Source: Arcicella lustrica (GTDB lineage Bacteria > Bacteroidota > Bacteroidia > Cytophagales > Spirosomataceae). Taken from it: a DNA stretch of 64,000 bases. The position numbers and the translations under genes were made by a program. Each line of letters opens with the position of its first letter. Position 1 is the stretch's first letter. The notes under the pieces were generated by a model, which had not been told where the DNA came from, ran no database searches, and saw only the letters and a program-made list of their open reading frames with translations. Below, piece after piece: positions 26,024 through 34,295 of this stretch. The stretch spans positions 4,418 to 68,417 of the forward strand of contig NZ_JAYGIM010000023.1 in assembly GCF_034930985.1 (NCBI RefSeq), read 5' to 3'.

Positions 26024-26047
26024 CGAAACCTAAAAGGCTTCGCTACA
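26019..26047 (+). terminator. Hairpin overlapping the miaA stop
   Basis: TGTAGCGAAACC-TAAAA-GGCTTCGCTACA pairs over 12 positions with one mismatch and includes the miaA stop codon; there is no T run, so it may be a 3'-end stabiliser. A second palindrome TCGACC-AAA-GGTCGA lies at 26109-26123. Confidence 0.5.
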
Positions 26048-26135
26048 AATCATCCTTAAACCAAAACTAAATAGATAATGTGTTCTAAAAATGCCAATCA
26101 AGGCAAATTCGACCAAAGGTCGAGTAAGATTATTG

Positions 26136-26369
26136 TTATTCTTCACGCTTAAAAGCTTGAAGTAAAATTCTGCTTCCGATACTTAATAAACGACTTTCCT
26201 TATTCAATATTGTTTTTTTCTGAATATCAGGAACAATATTTTTTGATTTCATTTCTTTTCTTTCAACCTTCTTTCCCGACAACAAATTATGTGGAAATCC
26301 AATGGCTAATGCGTTATTAGACAAAGTGATACCCGTAAATAATGTAAGAGCAATTGTAAAAGATTTCAT
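26136..26369 (-). CDS. Small secreted protein, unknown
   Basis: A 77-residue product with a clear signal peptide (residues 1-22, MKSFTIALTLFTGITLSNNA ending ALA) and a basic, Lys/Arg-rich mature part of about 55 residues. I recognise no domain. The start is an ATG and a good promoter (TTG-N21-TAACTTTG, 26432-26463) lies upstream, which supports a real gene. A periplasmic or exported small protein is inferred. Confidence 0.6.
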   Translation of the reverse strand: MKSFTIALTLFTGITLSNNALAIGFPHNLLSGKKVERKEMKSKNIVPDIQKKTILNKESRLLSIGSRILLQAFKREE

Positions 26370-26431
26370 CTTTATGATTCGTTTTAAATGTTCTATGTAT
26401 ATGTCGTAGGAGTGGTTCTTTTATTACAATA

Positions 26432-26463
26432 CAAAGTTAAGTGTTTTGTTAGGTACTATGCAA
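26432..26463 (-). promoter_or_regulatory. Promoter TTG-N21-TAACTTTG for small secreted protein
   Basis: TAACTTTG at 26432-26439 and TTG at 26461-26463 on the minus strand, with 21 nt between, fit the Bacteroidota -33/-7 pattern. The rest of the spacer to 26839 is AT-rich and shows a hairpin CTAAGAA-GCCCA-TTCTTAG at 26779-26797 in the leader of the dehydrogenase gene. Confidence 0.55.
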
Positions 26464-26839
26464 TACACAATACCATAAATTTTGTTAAAATCTGTACAAG
26501 TGGTTAAGAAAAAGGATGAATGGATTTAGGTTTGTCTATAAGATGTCAGAAAAGTATAAAACGTTGCAAGCGAAATATTTTTTTTGAAAAAATTTCAGTA
26601 TTTTATTTCTCATAAAAATACTACAATCCCTAATTTTAGCATAGCCTAAAATTTTTTAGCCTTAAAATAGTAATATTTCTGTTGCTTGTTTACGTATATT
26701 GTTAAGAGTTTAAATGCTTGCAAATTAGAATAATTGAGCATAGATTTCGGAAAAATCAATATTTGTTAATATTCTGTGCTAAGAAGCCCATTCTTAGAAA
26801 AATTAAATAAATCAACACAAAAAGTTGAGCTTTTTCGTC

Positions 26840-28366
26840 ATGCAAACTATTTTAGAAAAATTAAACATTAAATCTGTCAATTTCGGAACGAGTACAGGCT
26901 TAAATGCTTGGTCATCTGGAGAAGAATTACTCGCTTCGTTTTCGCCTGTAGATAATCAATTGATTGCAGAGGTGACAAAAACTACTTTTCAAGATTACCA
27001 ACAAGTTGTTGAAAAGGCAAATGATGCTTTTAAAACTTGGAGAAACATTCCTGCACCAAGGCGTGGAGAAATTGTTAGACAAATGGGTATGGCTTTTCGG
27101 GAGTATAAGTCTGAACTTGGTAAATTAGTTTCTTATGAAATGGGAAAAAGTTTACAAGAAGGTTTAGGAGAAGTACAAGAAATAATTGACATCTGTGATT
27201 TTGCCGTAGGTTTATCTCGCCAATTGTATGGATTAACGATGCACTCCGAACGTCCAGCGCACAGAATGTATGAACAATATCATCCTTTAGGAATCGTTGG
27301 GATTATTTCAGCTTTTAATTTTCCTGTAGCCGTTTGGTCTTGGAATGCTATGCTCGCTTGGGTTTGTGGCGATGTTTGTATCTGGAAACCTTCAGAAAAA
27401 ACACCATTGACTGCTATCGCTTGTCAGCATATTATTACTTCGGTACTAAAGGAAAATGATATTCCTGAAGGGGTATCAAATATTATTACTGGCGATTATC
27501 AAGTAGGAGAGTGGCTTACTTCAGATACCAGAGTACCTTTGATTTCAGCCACAGGTTCAACCCGAATGGGAAAAATTGTTGGAGCGACCGTCGCTGCTAG
27601 AATGGGGAAAAGCTTATTAGAATTAGGCGGAAATAATGCCATTATCATCACAGAAAATGCAGATTTAAATATTGCTATTCCTGCTGTTGTTTTTGGTGCA
27701 GTTGGCACTGCTGGTCAGCGTTGTACTTCTACCAGAAGATTAATAATTCATGAGTCGATTTACGAATCAGTAAAAGAACGTTTAATAAAAGCATATCAAC
27801 AATTACGCATTGGTAATCCTTTAGATGAAAATAATCATGTCGGCCCATTAATTGATACGAAAGCCGTTGAAGCATATACTAAAGCTGTTGAGGCGGTATA
27901 TCAAGAAGGTGGAAAAATGTTAGTTGATGCAGAAGTACTTTCTGGAGAAGGGTATGAATCTGGTTGTTATGTAAAGCCATGTATTGCTGAAGTAAAGCCC
28001 GATTTCAGGATTGTAAAGCATGAAACTTTCGCTCCAATTTTGTACCTTATGTCTTATTCAACCATTGAAGAAGCAATTGATATTCAGAATGATGTACCAC
28101 AAGGCTTGTCGTCTTCAATCTTTACTTTGAATATGCGAGAAGCAGAAATGTTTTTATCAGTCAATGGCTCAGATTGTGGCATTGCTAGTGTAAATATTGG
28201 TACTTCTGGTGCAGAAATCGGCGGAGCTTTTGGTGGAGAAAAAGAAACAGGTGGCGGAAGAGAATCTGGCTCTGATGCTTGGAAAGCTTACATGAGAAGA
28301 CAAACAAATACCATCAATTACGGAAAAGAATTGCCTTTGGCACAAGGAATAAAATTTAATTTATAG
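26840..28366 (+). CDS. ALDH7-type dehydrogenase, probable 2-aminoadipate semialdehyde dehydrogenase
   Basis: A 508-residue NAD-dependent aldehyde dehydrogenase. Key residues: the EMGKSLQEGLGEVQEIIDIC segment and NFPVAVWSWN loop typical of the ALDH7/antiquitin (AmaB) branch, WKPSEKTPL, GSTRMGKIV, the base Glu in LLELGGNN, and the nucleophile Cys in GQRCTSTRR. It would oxidise 2-aminoadipate 6-semialdehyde to 2-aminoadipate in lysine breakdown. The ATG at 26840 is preferred over TTG 26825. The two following genes fit the same pathway. Confidence 0.9.
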   Translation: MQTILEKLNIKSVNFGTSTGLNAWSSGEELLASFSPVDNQLIAEVTKTTFQDYQQVVEKANDAFKTWRNIPAPRRGEIVRQMGMAFREYKSELGKLVSYEMGKSLQEGLGEVQEIIDICDFAVGLSRQLYGLTMHSERPAHRMYEQYHPLGIVGIISAFNFPVAVWSWNAMLAWVCGDVCIWKPSEKTPLTAIACQHIITSVLKENDIPEGVSNIITGDYQVGEWLTSDTRVPLISATGSTRMGKIVGATVAARMGKSLLELGGNNAIIITENADLNIAIPAVVFGAVGTAGQRCTSTRRLIIHESIYESVKERLIKAYQQLRIGNPLDENNHVGPLIDTKAVEAYTKAVEAVYQEGGKMLVDAEVLSGEGYESGCYVKPCIAEVKPDFRIVKHETFAPILYLMSYSTIEEAIDIQNDVPQGLSSSIFTLNMREAEMFLSVNGSDCGIASVNIGTSGAEIGGAFGGEKETGGGRESGSDAWKAYMRRQTNTINYGKELPLAQGIKFNL

Positions 28367-28512
28367 AATAGATTATTGAGTGAGTTGTGAGTTAGTGAAT
28401 TGAGAATTGTGAGTTCAATGATAAATTAAATAATAGAGTTACAAAAAATCACTCAATCACTCAATCACTCATTCACAACTCACTTAATCACAACTAAAAA
28501 ACATTTATAATT
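28367..28512. repeat. Heptad hairpin between the ALDH7 and DUF1338 genes
   Basis: Left arm GAGTGAG-TTGTGAG-TTAGTGA-ATTGAGA-ATTGTGA (about 28377-28412) and right arm ATCACTC-AATCACTC-AATCACTC-ATTCACAA-CTCACTT-AATCACA (about 28447-28494) are mutually complementary in large part. Units are 7-8 nt. Confidence 0.65.
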
Positions 28513-29433
28513 ATGAAAACGCAAGAAACAATCACTAAATCTCTCATGGAAAAGCTCTGGGAGGGCTATTGCCAAAGAGTAAAATATGCGCAACAATATG
28601 CAGATTTGGTGTTATCAAAAGGTGGAAATGTGGTGAATGACCATTGTGCTTTCCGTACTTTCAACACATTAACGGGTAAGCAGCCAGCGGGTATTCCAGC
28701 TATTTCAGAAATACTTGAAGCCTTGGGTTATGAAAAAATATCACCATACTCTTTTCCTTCAAAACACTTAAATTCATTTCATTATCAACATCCTACCAAT
28801 ATTAATTTTCCGAAATTTTTTGTAACACAATTAGAAGTAACTGAACTTTCAGAAGCAACACAAGTTTTGATTAATGAAGCTGTGAAAGATGCTCCAGATT
28901 TGTTAGCTGGCGAAGCCCGTCAATTATTAGCTTCTCTAAAACATAATAAAGAATTGATTACGGCAGAAGCCGATCGTTTGGTGGAAGCATTAGTGAAATA
29001 CTTTGCTCGTCCTTGGTCGCCTGTTAAAAAGGAAACGATTTTGGTGGTCAATCAAGAATCTCAATTTGCTGCTTGGACGCTCTTGCATGGTAATTCTGTT
29101 AACCATTTTACGGCTTATATTAATTATCAAAATGTACCAGAATGGGATGGAATTGAAGGCACAATGGCTGCTTTGGAAAGTATTGGTGTACCAATAAAAC
29201 CTGCGATTGAAGGTGAGAAAGGAAGTAAACTCCGCCAAAGTTCAACGCAAGCGATTGATGAAGATTGCCCAGTGATTGAAGCTGACGGAAGCTTGGGAAC
29301 ACTTAATTGGTCTTATGCTTATTATGAATTAGCAGAAAGAGGATACCTTGAAACGGATGGAAAAAAAGTTTGGTTTGATGGTTTTTTAGGCGAACAAGCA
29401 ACAAATCTTTTTGAAATGACTAAAAGAAATTAG
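28513..29433 (+). CDS. DUF1338 (HglS-type) 2-oxoadipate dioxygenase/decarboxylase
   Basis: A 306-residue member of the DUF1338/YdcJ family, of which HglS is shown to turn 2-oxoadipate into D-2-hydroxyglutarate using O2 and Fe(II). Candidate metal ligands match the family: H44 in NDHCAFRTF, H198 in SVNHFTAYI and E256 in VIEADGS. SPYSFPSKHLNSFHYQHP (78-95) is also typical. It lies between an ALDH7 and a lysine/saccharopine dehydrogenase-like gene, which fits 2-oxoadipate removal at the end of lysine breakdown. Confidence 0.88.
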   Translation: MKTQETITKSLMEKLWEGYCQRVKYAQQYADLVLSKGGNVVNDHCAFRTFNTLTGKQPAGIPAISEILEALGYEKISPYSFPSKHLNSFHYQHPTNINFPKFFVTQLEVTELSEATQVLINEAVKDAPDLLAGEARQLLASLKHNKELITAEADRLVEALVKYFARPWSPVKKETILVVNQESQFAAWTLLHGNSVNHFTAYINYQNVPEWDGIEGTMAALESIGVPIKPAIEGEKGSKLRQSSTQAIDEDCPVIEADGSLGTLNWSYAYYELAERGYLETDGKKVWFDGFLGEQATNLFEMTKRN

Positions 29434-29600
29434 GAGTTTGTGTTTTGGATTTCGGATTTCAGTAATCGGATTTCAGCATTTTCGAACGAGTTTAGTAAGC
29501 TTGTTATGCAATCAAAACTCGACACTTCACAACAAGTAAATTTCATTTCTCAAAAACTATCAGCTTTTAGCCTTGCCTAAAAGCTGATAGCTAATCGAAT
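29433..29600. repeat. Heptad element with 14-bp perfect hairpin
   Basis: First a series GGATTTC-GGATTTC-AGTAATC-GGATTTC-AGCATTT (about 29453-29480), then a perfect hairpin CTATCAGCTTTTAG-CCTTGC-CTAAAAGCTGATAG at 29557-29590, only 17 nt before the next start. Confidence 0.75.
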
Positions 29601-29606
29601 AAAATC

Positions 29607-30662
29607 ATGAAAAATATATTAGTAATTGGGATGGGCAAAGTCGGCTCATTGGTTGGAATTCTATTGTCCAAACGTTTTGAAGTAAAGGGTTTAGATAAGA
29701 ATTTTCCTTCATCAGAAGTACCTTTTGAAGTAATCAAAGGTGATGTTACAGACTTAACTTTTCTGGAAAATTTGATTCCAACATTTGATGCTATCGTTTC
29801 TTGTATGCCCTATAATTTGAATTTAAAGATTGCTCAAACGGCTCATAAAAATGGGAAACATTATTTCGATTTAACCGAAGATGTACCAACGACAAGTGCT
29901 ATCCGAAAAATGGCAGAAGAAGAAAGTTCAGCAGTTTTAGCTCCACAATGTGGCTTGGCTCCCGGTTTGATAGGAATTGTTGGAGCAGATTTAGCGAAAC
30001 GTTTTACCAAGCTTCGAGATATTGAATTAAGAGTAGGCGCACTGCCAAAATACCCCAATGGGCTTCTGGGATACTCTTTTACGTGGTCGCCAGCGGGTGT
30101 GATTAATGAGTATATCAACGATTGTGAAGTAATTCATAATGGAAGATTGAAATTAGTATCGGCTTTGGATGGTTTAGAAACCATCAATATTGAAGGAAAT
30201 GAATTCGAAGCTTTTAGTACTTCTGGAGGCTTAGGAACAATGTGCGAAACCTTCGAAGGGAAAGTAGATACATTGAATTATAAAACAATTCGCTATCCTG
30301 GCCATGGAAAATTAATGAAGTTTTTACTCTATGAATTAATCTTGAAAAATCGCAGAGAATTACTAGAAGAAATTCTTACAGAAGCGAAACCGCCAGTGCA
30401 AGAAGACGTTGTTTACGTATATGCTGTAGTGGAAGGTTGGAAAAATGGCGTTATTGAAAGAGAAGAATTTTACAAAGCTTACTCACCAATTTTGATTGAT
30501 GGAAAACATTGGCGAGCAATTTCATGGACAACGGCGGCTTCAATTGTGAGTGTTATTGAAATGGTAGCAGACAAAAAACTACCGCAAAAAGGATTTATCA
30601 AACAAGAAGATATTGACTTTAATGATTTTTTAACGACAACTACAGGAAAGTTTTTTAGATAA
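29607..30662 (+). CDS. Saccharopine/lysine dehydrogenase-like oxidoreductase
   Basis: A 351-residue protein with an N-terminal Rossmann fold (ILVIGMGKVGSLVG, residues 4-17; VSCMPYNLNLKIA around 72-84) and the saccharopine dehydrogenase C-terminal domain (APQCGLAPGLIGIVGADLA, GALPKYPNGLLGYSFTWSP). Family members include saccharopine dehydrogenase and L-lysine 6-dehydrogenase. Beside an ALDH7 and an HglS-type gene, the likely product is 2-aminoadipate semialdehyde from lysine or saccharopine. Which substrate is used cannot be told from sequence alone. Confidence 0.85.
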   Translation: MKNILVIGMGKVGSLVGILLSKRFEVKGLDKNFPSSEVPFEVIKGDVTDLTFLENLIPTFDAIVSCMPYNLNLKIAQTAHKNGKHYFDLTEDVPTTSAIRKMAEEESSAVLAPQCGLAPGLIGIVGADLAKRFTKLRDIELRVGALPKYPNGLLGYSFTWSPAGVINEYINDCEVIHNGRLKLVSALDGLETINIEGNEFEAFSTSGGLGTMCETFEGKVDTLNYKTIRYPGHGKLMKFLLYELILKNRRELLEEILTEAKPPVQEDVVYVYAVVEGWKNGVIEREEFYKAYSPILIDGKHWRAISWTTAASIVSVIEMVADKKLPQKGFIKQEDIDFNDFLTTTTGKFFR

Positions 30663-30682
30663 AATACTATTTTTAAATTCTT

Positions 30683-30727
30683 GGTTTTCAATTGGCTATT
30701 AAATGTTTTTATTTAGCCAATTGAAAA
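30683..30727 (+). terminator. Intrinsic terminator after lysine-pathway genes
   Basis: A perfect 15-bp stem (GTTTTCAATTGGCTA / TAGCCAATTGAAAAC) with a 15-nt loop, followed by TTTTTCTATTTTT. Confidence 0.85.
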
Positions 30728-30734
30728 CTTTTTC

Positions 30735-30742
30735 TATTTTTG
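30735..30742 (+). promoter_or_regulatory. -7 box TATTTTTG upstream of ECF sigma gene
   Basis: Matches TAnnTTTG right after the terminator. The leader to the ATG at 30895 would be about 150 nt. Confidence 0.4.
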
Positions 30743-30894
30743 TGGAAAGACAGATTCAAATATTGGTTTTTGCCCTTTTGTATGAAAATACATCTTCAGA
30801 AAAGAAGTATAAAAATATTAGTTTATTGATAATACTTCTTAACACCTCCTCCAAACAAAAACTACTTAAAATTGCTTAAATAACATTTATCGAA

Positions 30895-31485
30895 ATGATT
30901 TTTTTTACTCGTGGAATAGTATCGGATGATGAGATTTTGTCAGGAATTTTAGGAGATTCAGTGCTGAAAAGAGCGACTGAAAATAAGCTGTACGAACAAT
31001 TCGCTTATTTGATTAAAGATGCTACGTTTAAACATCAACTTTCTGAGGATGATGCAGCTAGTTTATACTCTGATACCATTCTTGTTGTTATCGAAAATAT
31101 CTTAAATAAACGCTTTGAAGGTAAATCTTCCTTAAAAACATATCTTTTTCAAATTTTTTCTAATAAATGTGTTGACTTCTTACGAAAAGCTTCGACTAAC
31201 AAGATGAGCGTCTATAAAACAGAATCAATTGATGATTTATTAGTCGCTGTGCCAGATGAAACCAAGAGTATTTTACAAAAATTGGTGTCTGAAAACGAAG
31301 TAAATATTCTAAGAACCAAGATTAAACAAATAGGAGAGAAGTGTCAACAAATGATGATGGCTTGGAGTGAAGGTTTAGCAGATGAAAAAATAGCCTTTGA
31401 AATGGGTTATCAGTCTGCTGGTGTCGTGAAAACGAGCCGTTTGAGATGTTTAGAAAAATTAAAAGCATTGTACAAACAATTTTAA
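30895..31485 (+). CDS. ECF-type RNA polymerase sigma factor
   Basis: A 196-residue sigma-70 family protein with region 2 (about residues 40-95: DDAASLYSDTILVVIENI, then SSLKTYLFQIFSNKCVDFLRK) and region 4 (about 140-190: CQQMMMAWSEGLADEKIAFEMGY). Between them is a ~25-residue linker. It is followed by a probable anti-sigma/TPR membrane protein and a subtilase, suggesting a membrane-stress or proteolysis-linked sigma circuit. Low cysteine and no extra C-terminal domain. Confidence 0.88.
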   Translation: MIFFTRGIVSDDEILSGILGDSVLKRATENKLYEQFAYLIKDATFKHQLSEDDAASLYSDTILVVIENILNKRFEGKSSLKTYLFQIFSNKCVDFLRKASTNKMSVYKTESIDDLLVAVPDETKSILQKLVSENEVNILRTKIKQIGEKCQQMMMAWSEGLADEKIAFEMGYQSAGVVKTSRLRCLEKLKALYKQF

Positions 31486-31564
31486 AAAATGTAAATTTTT
31501 GATACTTGTCTCCAAATCGAAAGAATACGTTCTGTTTCTATTAATCAATTAAAAAATTAAGAAA

Positions 31565-32278
31565 ATGTTAGAAAGAATTGAATCATATTTTAATCATACT
31601 TTAAGCAATGAGGAACGTCAATTGTTTGAAACACAATTGGCAACTGACGAAACTTTGGCAAACGAAGTAGCATTTTACTTGAACACTAAAATTGCTGCTC
31701 GTGAAAATGCTAAAGAAAAGAGAAAGCAGGAATTTGAAGAATTGAGAAAAAAGCTAGTAAAAAACAATAAAATTCGTTTGAACGGATGGATTACTGGTAT
31801 TGCTGCGTCTGTACTTATTGCTTTTGTTACTTGGATTTTTGTTCAAAAGAATGGCGTAAATGCTGATGAAATCGCCGATGTATATATCCAAGAGCATTTT
31901 GAGAATTTGCCTGTAAAAATGGATGGCAGCACAGATAGTTTACAAATGGGTTTGAGATTTTTCAATCAAAAATCATACAAGGATGCTCAATCTATTTTTG
32001 ATAAAATGTTAGAAAGAAAACCAGATGGTGCAGAAGTTTTAAAAGTATCGGGAATTACGGCGTTCAAATTAGGAGATTATCCAAAAGCTGTAATTCGTTT
32101 TCATGAATTAGGAAAACAAGAAAATTTGTTTGCCAATCCGGGGAAATTCTATGAAGCTTTAGCATTAATGAAAATAAAACCTTTGAATAAAAAAGCTGTA
32201 GAGAAATTACTCAATGAAGTGATTAATAATGATTTAGAAGGAAAATCGACTGCTATTGAAATGCTTAAACAATTATAA
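31565..32278 (+). CDS. Membrane protein with anti-sigma-like N-terminus and TPR-like tail
   Basis: A 237-residue single-span protein. Residues 1-40 (IESYFNHTLSNEERQLFETQ, LATDETLANEVAFYLN) resemble the cytoplasmic helical segment seen in many Bacteroidota anti-sigma-like proteins; residues 40-70 are a charged coiled coil; one membrane helix lies at about 73-93; the periplasmic part holds TPR-like helices (FNQKSYKDAQSIFDKML, FKLGDYPKAVIRFHEL). Position right after the sigma gene supports an anti-sigma role, which is inference. Confidence 0.75.
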   Translation: MLERIESYFNHTLSNEERQLFETQLATDETLANEVAFYLNTKIAARENAKEKRKQEFEELRKKLVKNNKIRLNGWITGIAASVLIAFVTWIFVQKNGVNADEIADVYIQEHFENLPVKMDGSTDSLQMGLRFFNQKSYKDAQSIFDKMLERKPDGAEVLKVSGITAFKLGDYPKAVIRFHELGKQENLFANPGKFYEALALMKIKPLNKKAVEKLLNEVINNDLEGKSTAIEMLKQL

Positions 32279-32310
32279 ATGCCTCAATTTTAACTTAACA
32301 TTCAATCACT

Positions 32311-33711
32311 ATGAGAAGATCTCTATTATTACTTCTACTCTCCATTTTTCTATTGGTTGGCCTTTTTTTTTACTTTATGGGTTTTAAACCTAGTAGTGCT
32401 AGGAAAGAAATCGTTGCACCAATTAAAACTAAAATTGATTCCCTGATTCAAGCGAAGCCAGATGTGTTTCCCTACTCTTATGTAGAAGGTACTGGTTATG
32501 TTTTGAAGGATAAGCAAGTAGTGTATTTTGGTAAATCGGACACTACCGAAGCTAGACGACAAGAAGTAATTGCTGAGTTCCAAAAAGAATTAGAGGCTTA
32601 CTGGAAATGGGAAATTCTATTCGGTAATAAAAGTCTTGTAGCTGATTCAAGTGCTGTTGCTTCGTCAGAAGAAACGCCTGGGATTACAGATAGAGTTGGG
32701 CAACTTTTCGATGTTACTGATTTAATTAAAGTTGAAATCGATACTGTTAATAATTGTAAATGTGATAAAAACTTTATTCTACTTACTGGAAAAGATTTAC
32801 ACTTGATTAATACGATTCCTAATCCAGATGGAGGAGGAATTGGAAGCGGACCACCACCACATGATATTGTGCCAATTCCAAGTACTGGAAGTGTTCCGCT
32901 TGATTCTGTATCGTTTTTAGTGAATGCTAAAGGAGCAAATCAAACGACCGTACCAAATAGTGCGAATGGAAAGATTTTAGTGGGAATTATTGATACTGGT
33001 TTTAATGCAGAGGGTTTTAATAACGGTTATTTCACAACAGGTTTGGATTATAATTTCTTGAACAATACCAATCAAATTCAAGATAATAACTCAGAAATTC
33101 ATGGTACTAAGGTATCAAGAATCATCATTCAAAATGCTCCTAAAAATGATCAAATTCAATTAGTTGGCTTAAAGACTTTTGATGAAAATTATGCAGGAGA
33201 TTTATATCACAATGTTTGTGCGTTGATTTATGCACATAAAAATAACATCAATATCGTCAATGCGAGCTGGGGTACTTATTTGAAACAATCAGATGCTGTT
33301 TTTTCAGCTGTATTGAAAGATTTACAAAATGCTGGTATGGTTTTAATTTGTTCAGCAGGAAATGATAATCTGGATATTGATGATGAGAAATACTGGCCAG
33401 CTTGTTATGCAAGTAATGATACTTTAGGAACCAATGTAATTTCTGTAACCAGTAAAAGTGGTACAATTTGTCAGAATCAATCGAAATCAGGAAAGAACAT
33501 CAATTTTACTGTAAAAGCTGATGAAAATTGTAAACATAATGTTCCTAACAGCTTGGCACAAAGTGGTTCATCTTTTGCAGCGCCTTATGTAACTTCTGAA
33601 GTAATAAAATATTTTTTAACTAAACCTGCTAGCTTTAATAAGACAACTTTCACTAACACCTTAACTGCAACGCCACCCGCCAGTGGTATTTCTGTCTATC
33701 AAAATCCATAA
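32311..33711 (+). CDS. Membrane-anchored subtilisin-like serine protease (S8)
   Basis: A 466-residue protein with an N-terminal membrane anchor (residues 4-24) and a linker/pro-region to about residue 200. The S8 catalytic domain shows D228 in GIIDTGFN, H264 in EIHGTKVS, oxyanion N351 in CSAGND and S421 in SGSSFAAPYV, so it should be active. Two Cys-rich spots (NCKC at 148-151; C387, C407) could form disulfides. It is 32 nt after the TPR protein gene; the three genes look like one operon. Substrate unknown. Confidence 0.9.
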   Translation: MRRSLLLLLLSIFLLVGLFFYFMGFKPSSARKEIVAPIKTKIDSLIQAKPDVFPYSYVEGTGYVLKDKQVVYFGKSDTTEARRQEVIAEFQKELEAYWKWEILFGNKSLVADSSAVASSEETPGITDRVGQLFDVTDLIKVEIDTVNNCKCDKNFILLTGKDLHLINTIPNPDGGGIGSGPPPHDIVPIPSTGSVPLDSVSFLVNAKGANQTTVPNSANGKILVGIIDTGFNAEGFNNGYFTTGLDYNFLNNTNQIQDNNSEIHGTKVSRIIIQNAPKNDQIQLVGLKTFDENYAGDLYHNVCALIYAHKNNINIVNASWGTYLKQSDAVFSAVLKDLQNAGMVLICSAGNDNLDIDDEKYWPACYASNDTLGTNVISVTSKSGTICQNQSKSGKNINFTVKADENCKHNVPNSLAQSGSSFAAPYVTSEVIKYFLTKPASFNKTTFTNTLTATPPASGISVYQNP

Positions 33712-33728
33712 AATTTGATAGATATTAC

Positions 33729-33767
33729 ATAGTCTGATTATCTTTTTCGGAAGATATATCAGACTAT
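33729..33767. terminator. Bidirectional hairpin terminator
   Basis: ATAGTCTGAT pairs with ATCAGACTAT, extended by TATCTT/AAGATA, around a 6-nt loop; T-rich tail on the plus strand. Lies between the convergent protease and DUF4269 genes. Confidence 0.8.
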
Positions 33768-34294
33768 TTTTTATAATTTACTTTCAGCAATTCTAAGTAG
33801 GGGTCGCCTTTTAGCCCTAATAATTGAGCAAAAGCGGGTTCGGTTTTAATTCCTTCTTTTTTCAAAGCAATTACTTTTTCTTTGGACTTTTCACCATAAT
33901 GCTCTAAGATTTGATGTTCAATGATTAAATGTTTGTAAGCGAACTGCTCTTTTGGATGTAGGTTTTGCCCGAAAATCTCAATTTCAAAATCTTCAATCTT
34001 GAAATTTGCGATGACTGAATCCTGACCATGAATTTCACGAGACCAACACTTAAAATCTGTGAAATGACTGAAATGTGTTGTCAAAAAATCTATGAAATGT
34101 TGTTTCTCTGACCATTCGCAAATAATATCCAAATCGCTTGTTTCAATATCTATTTCAATCGGAATTGTTCCTACTAAAATAGGATTGAATGTTGCTAATG
34201 TTTCAAAAATTGCATAATCACTCAATATTTGAAATGCTTTTTGCTGTTTCTCATTACCATCTTTCAGGTAATCTATCGTGTCAAAATGTGTCAT
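33764..34294 (-). CDS. DUF4269 protein (nucleotidyltransferase-like)
   Basis: A 176-residue protein. LVGTIPIEIDIETSDLDIICE (about residues 40-60) resembles the G-[ST]...D-x-D core of nucleotidyltransferases, with G-T and D-L-D, and the C-terminal KHLIIEHQILEHYGEKSKEKVIALKKEGIKTEPAFAQLLGL is the DUF4269 hallmark (shown in two parts to aid reading: KHLIIEHQIL and IKTEPAFAQLLGL). One nt separates it from the stop of the upstream gene on the same strand, so they form an operon. Activity is unknown. Confidence 0.8.
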   Translation of the reverse strand: MTHFDTIDYLKDGNEKQQKAFQILSDYAIFETLATFNPILVGTIPIEIDIETSDLDIICEWSEKQHFIDFLTTHFSHFTDFKCWSREIHGQDSVIANFKIEDFEIEIFGQNLHPKEQFAYKHLIIEHQILEHYGEKSKEKVIALKKEGIKTEPAFAQLLGLKGDPYLELLKVNYKK

Positions 34295-34295
34295 T

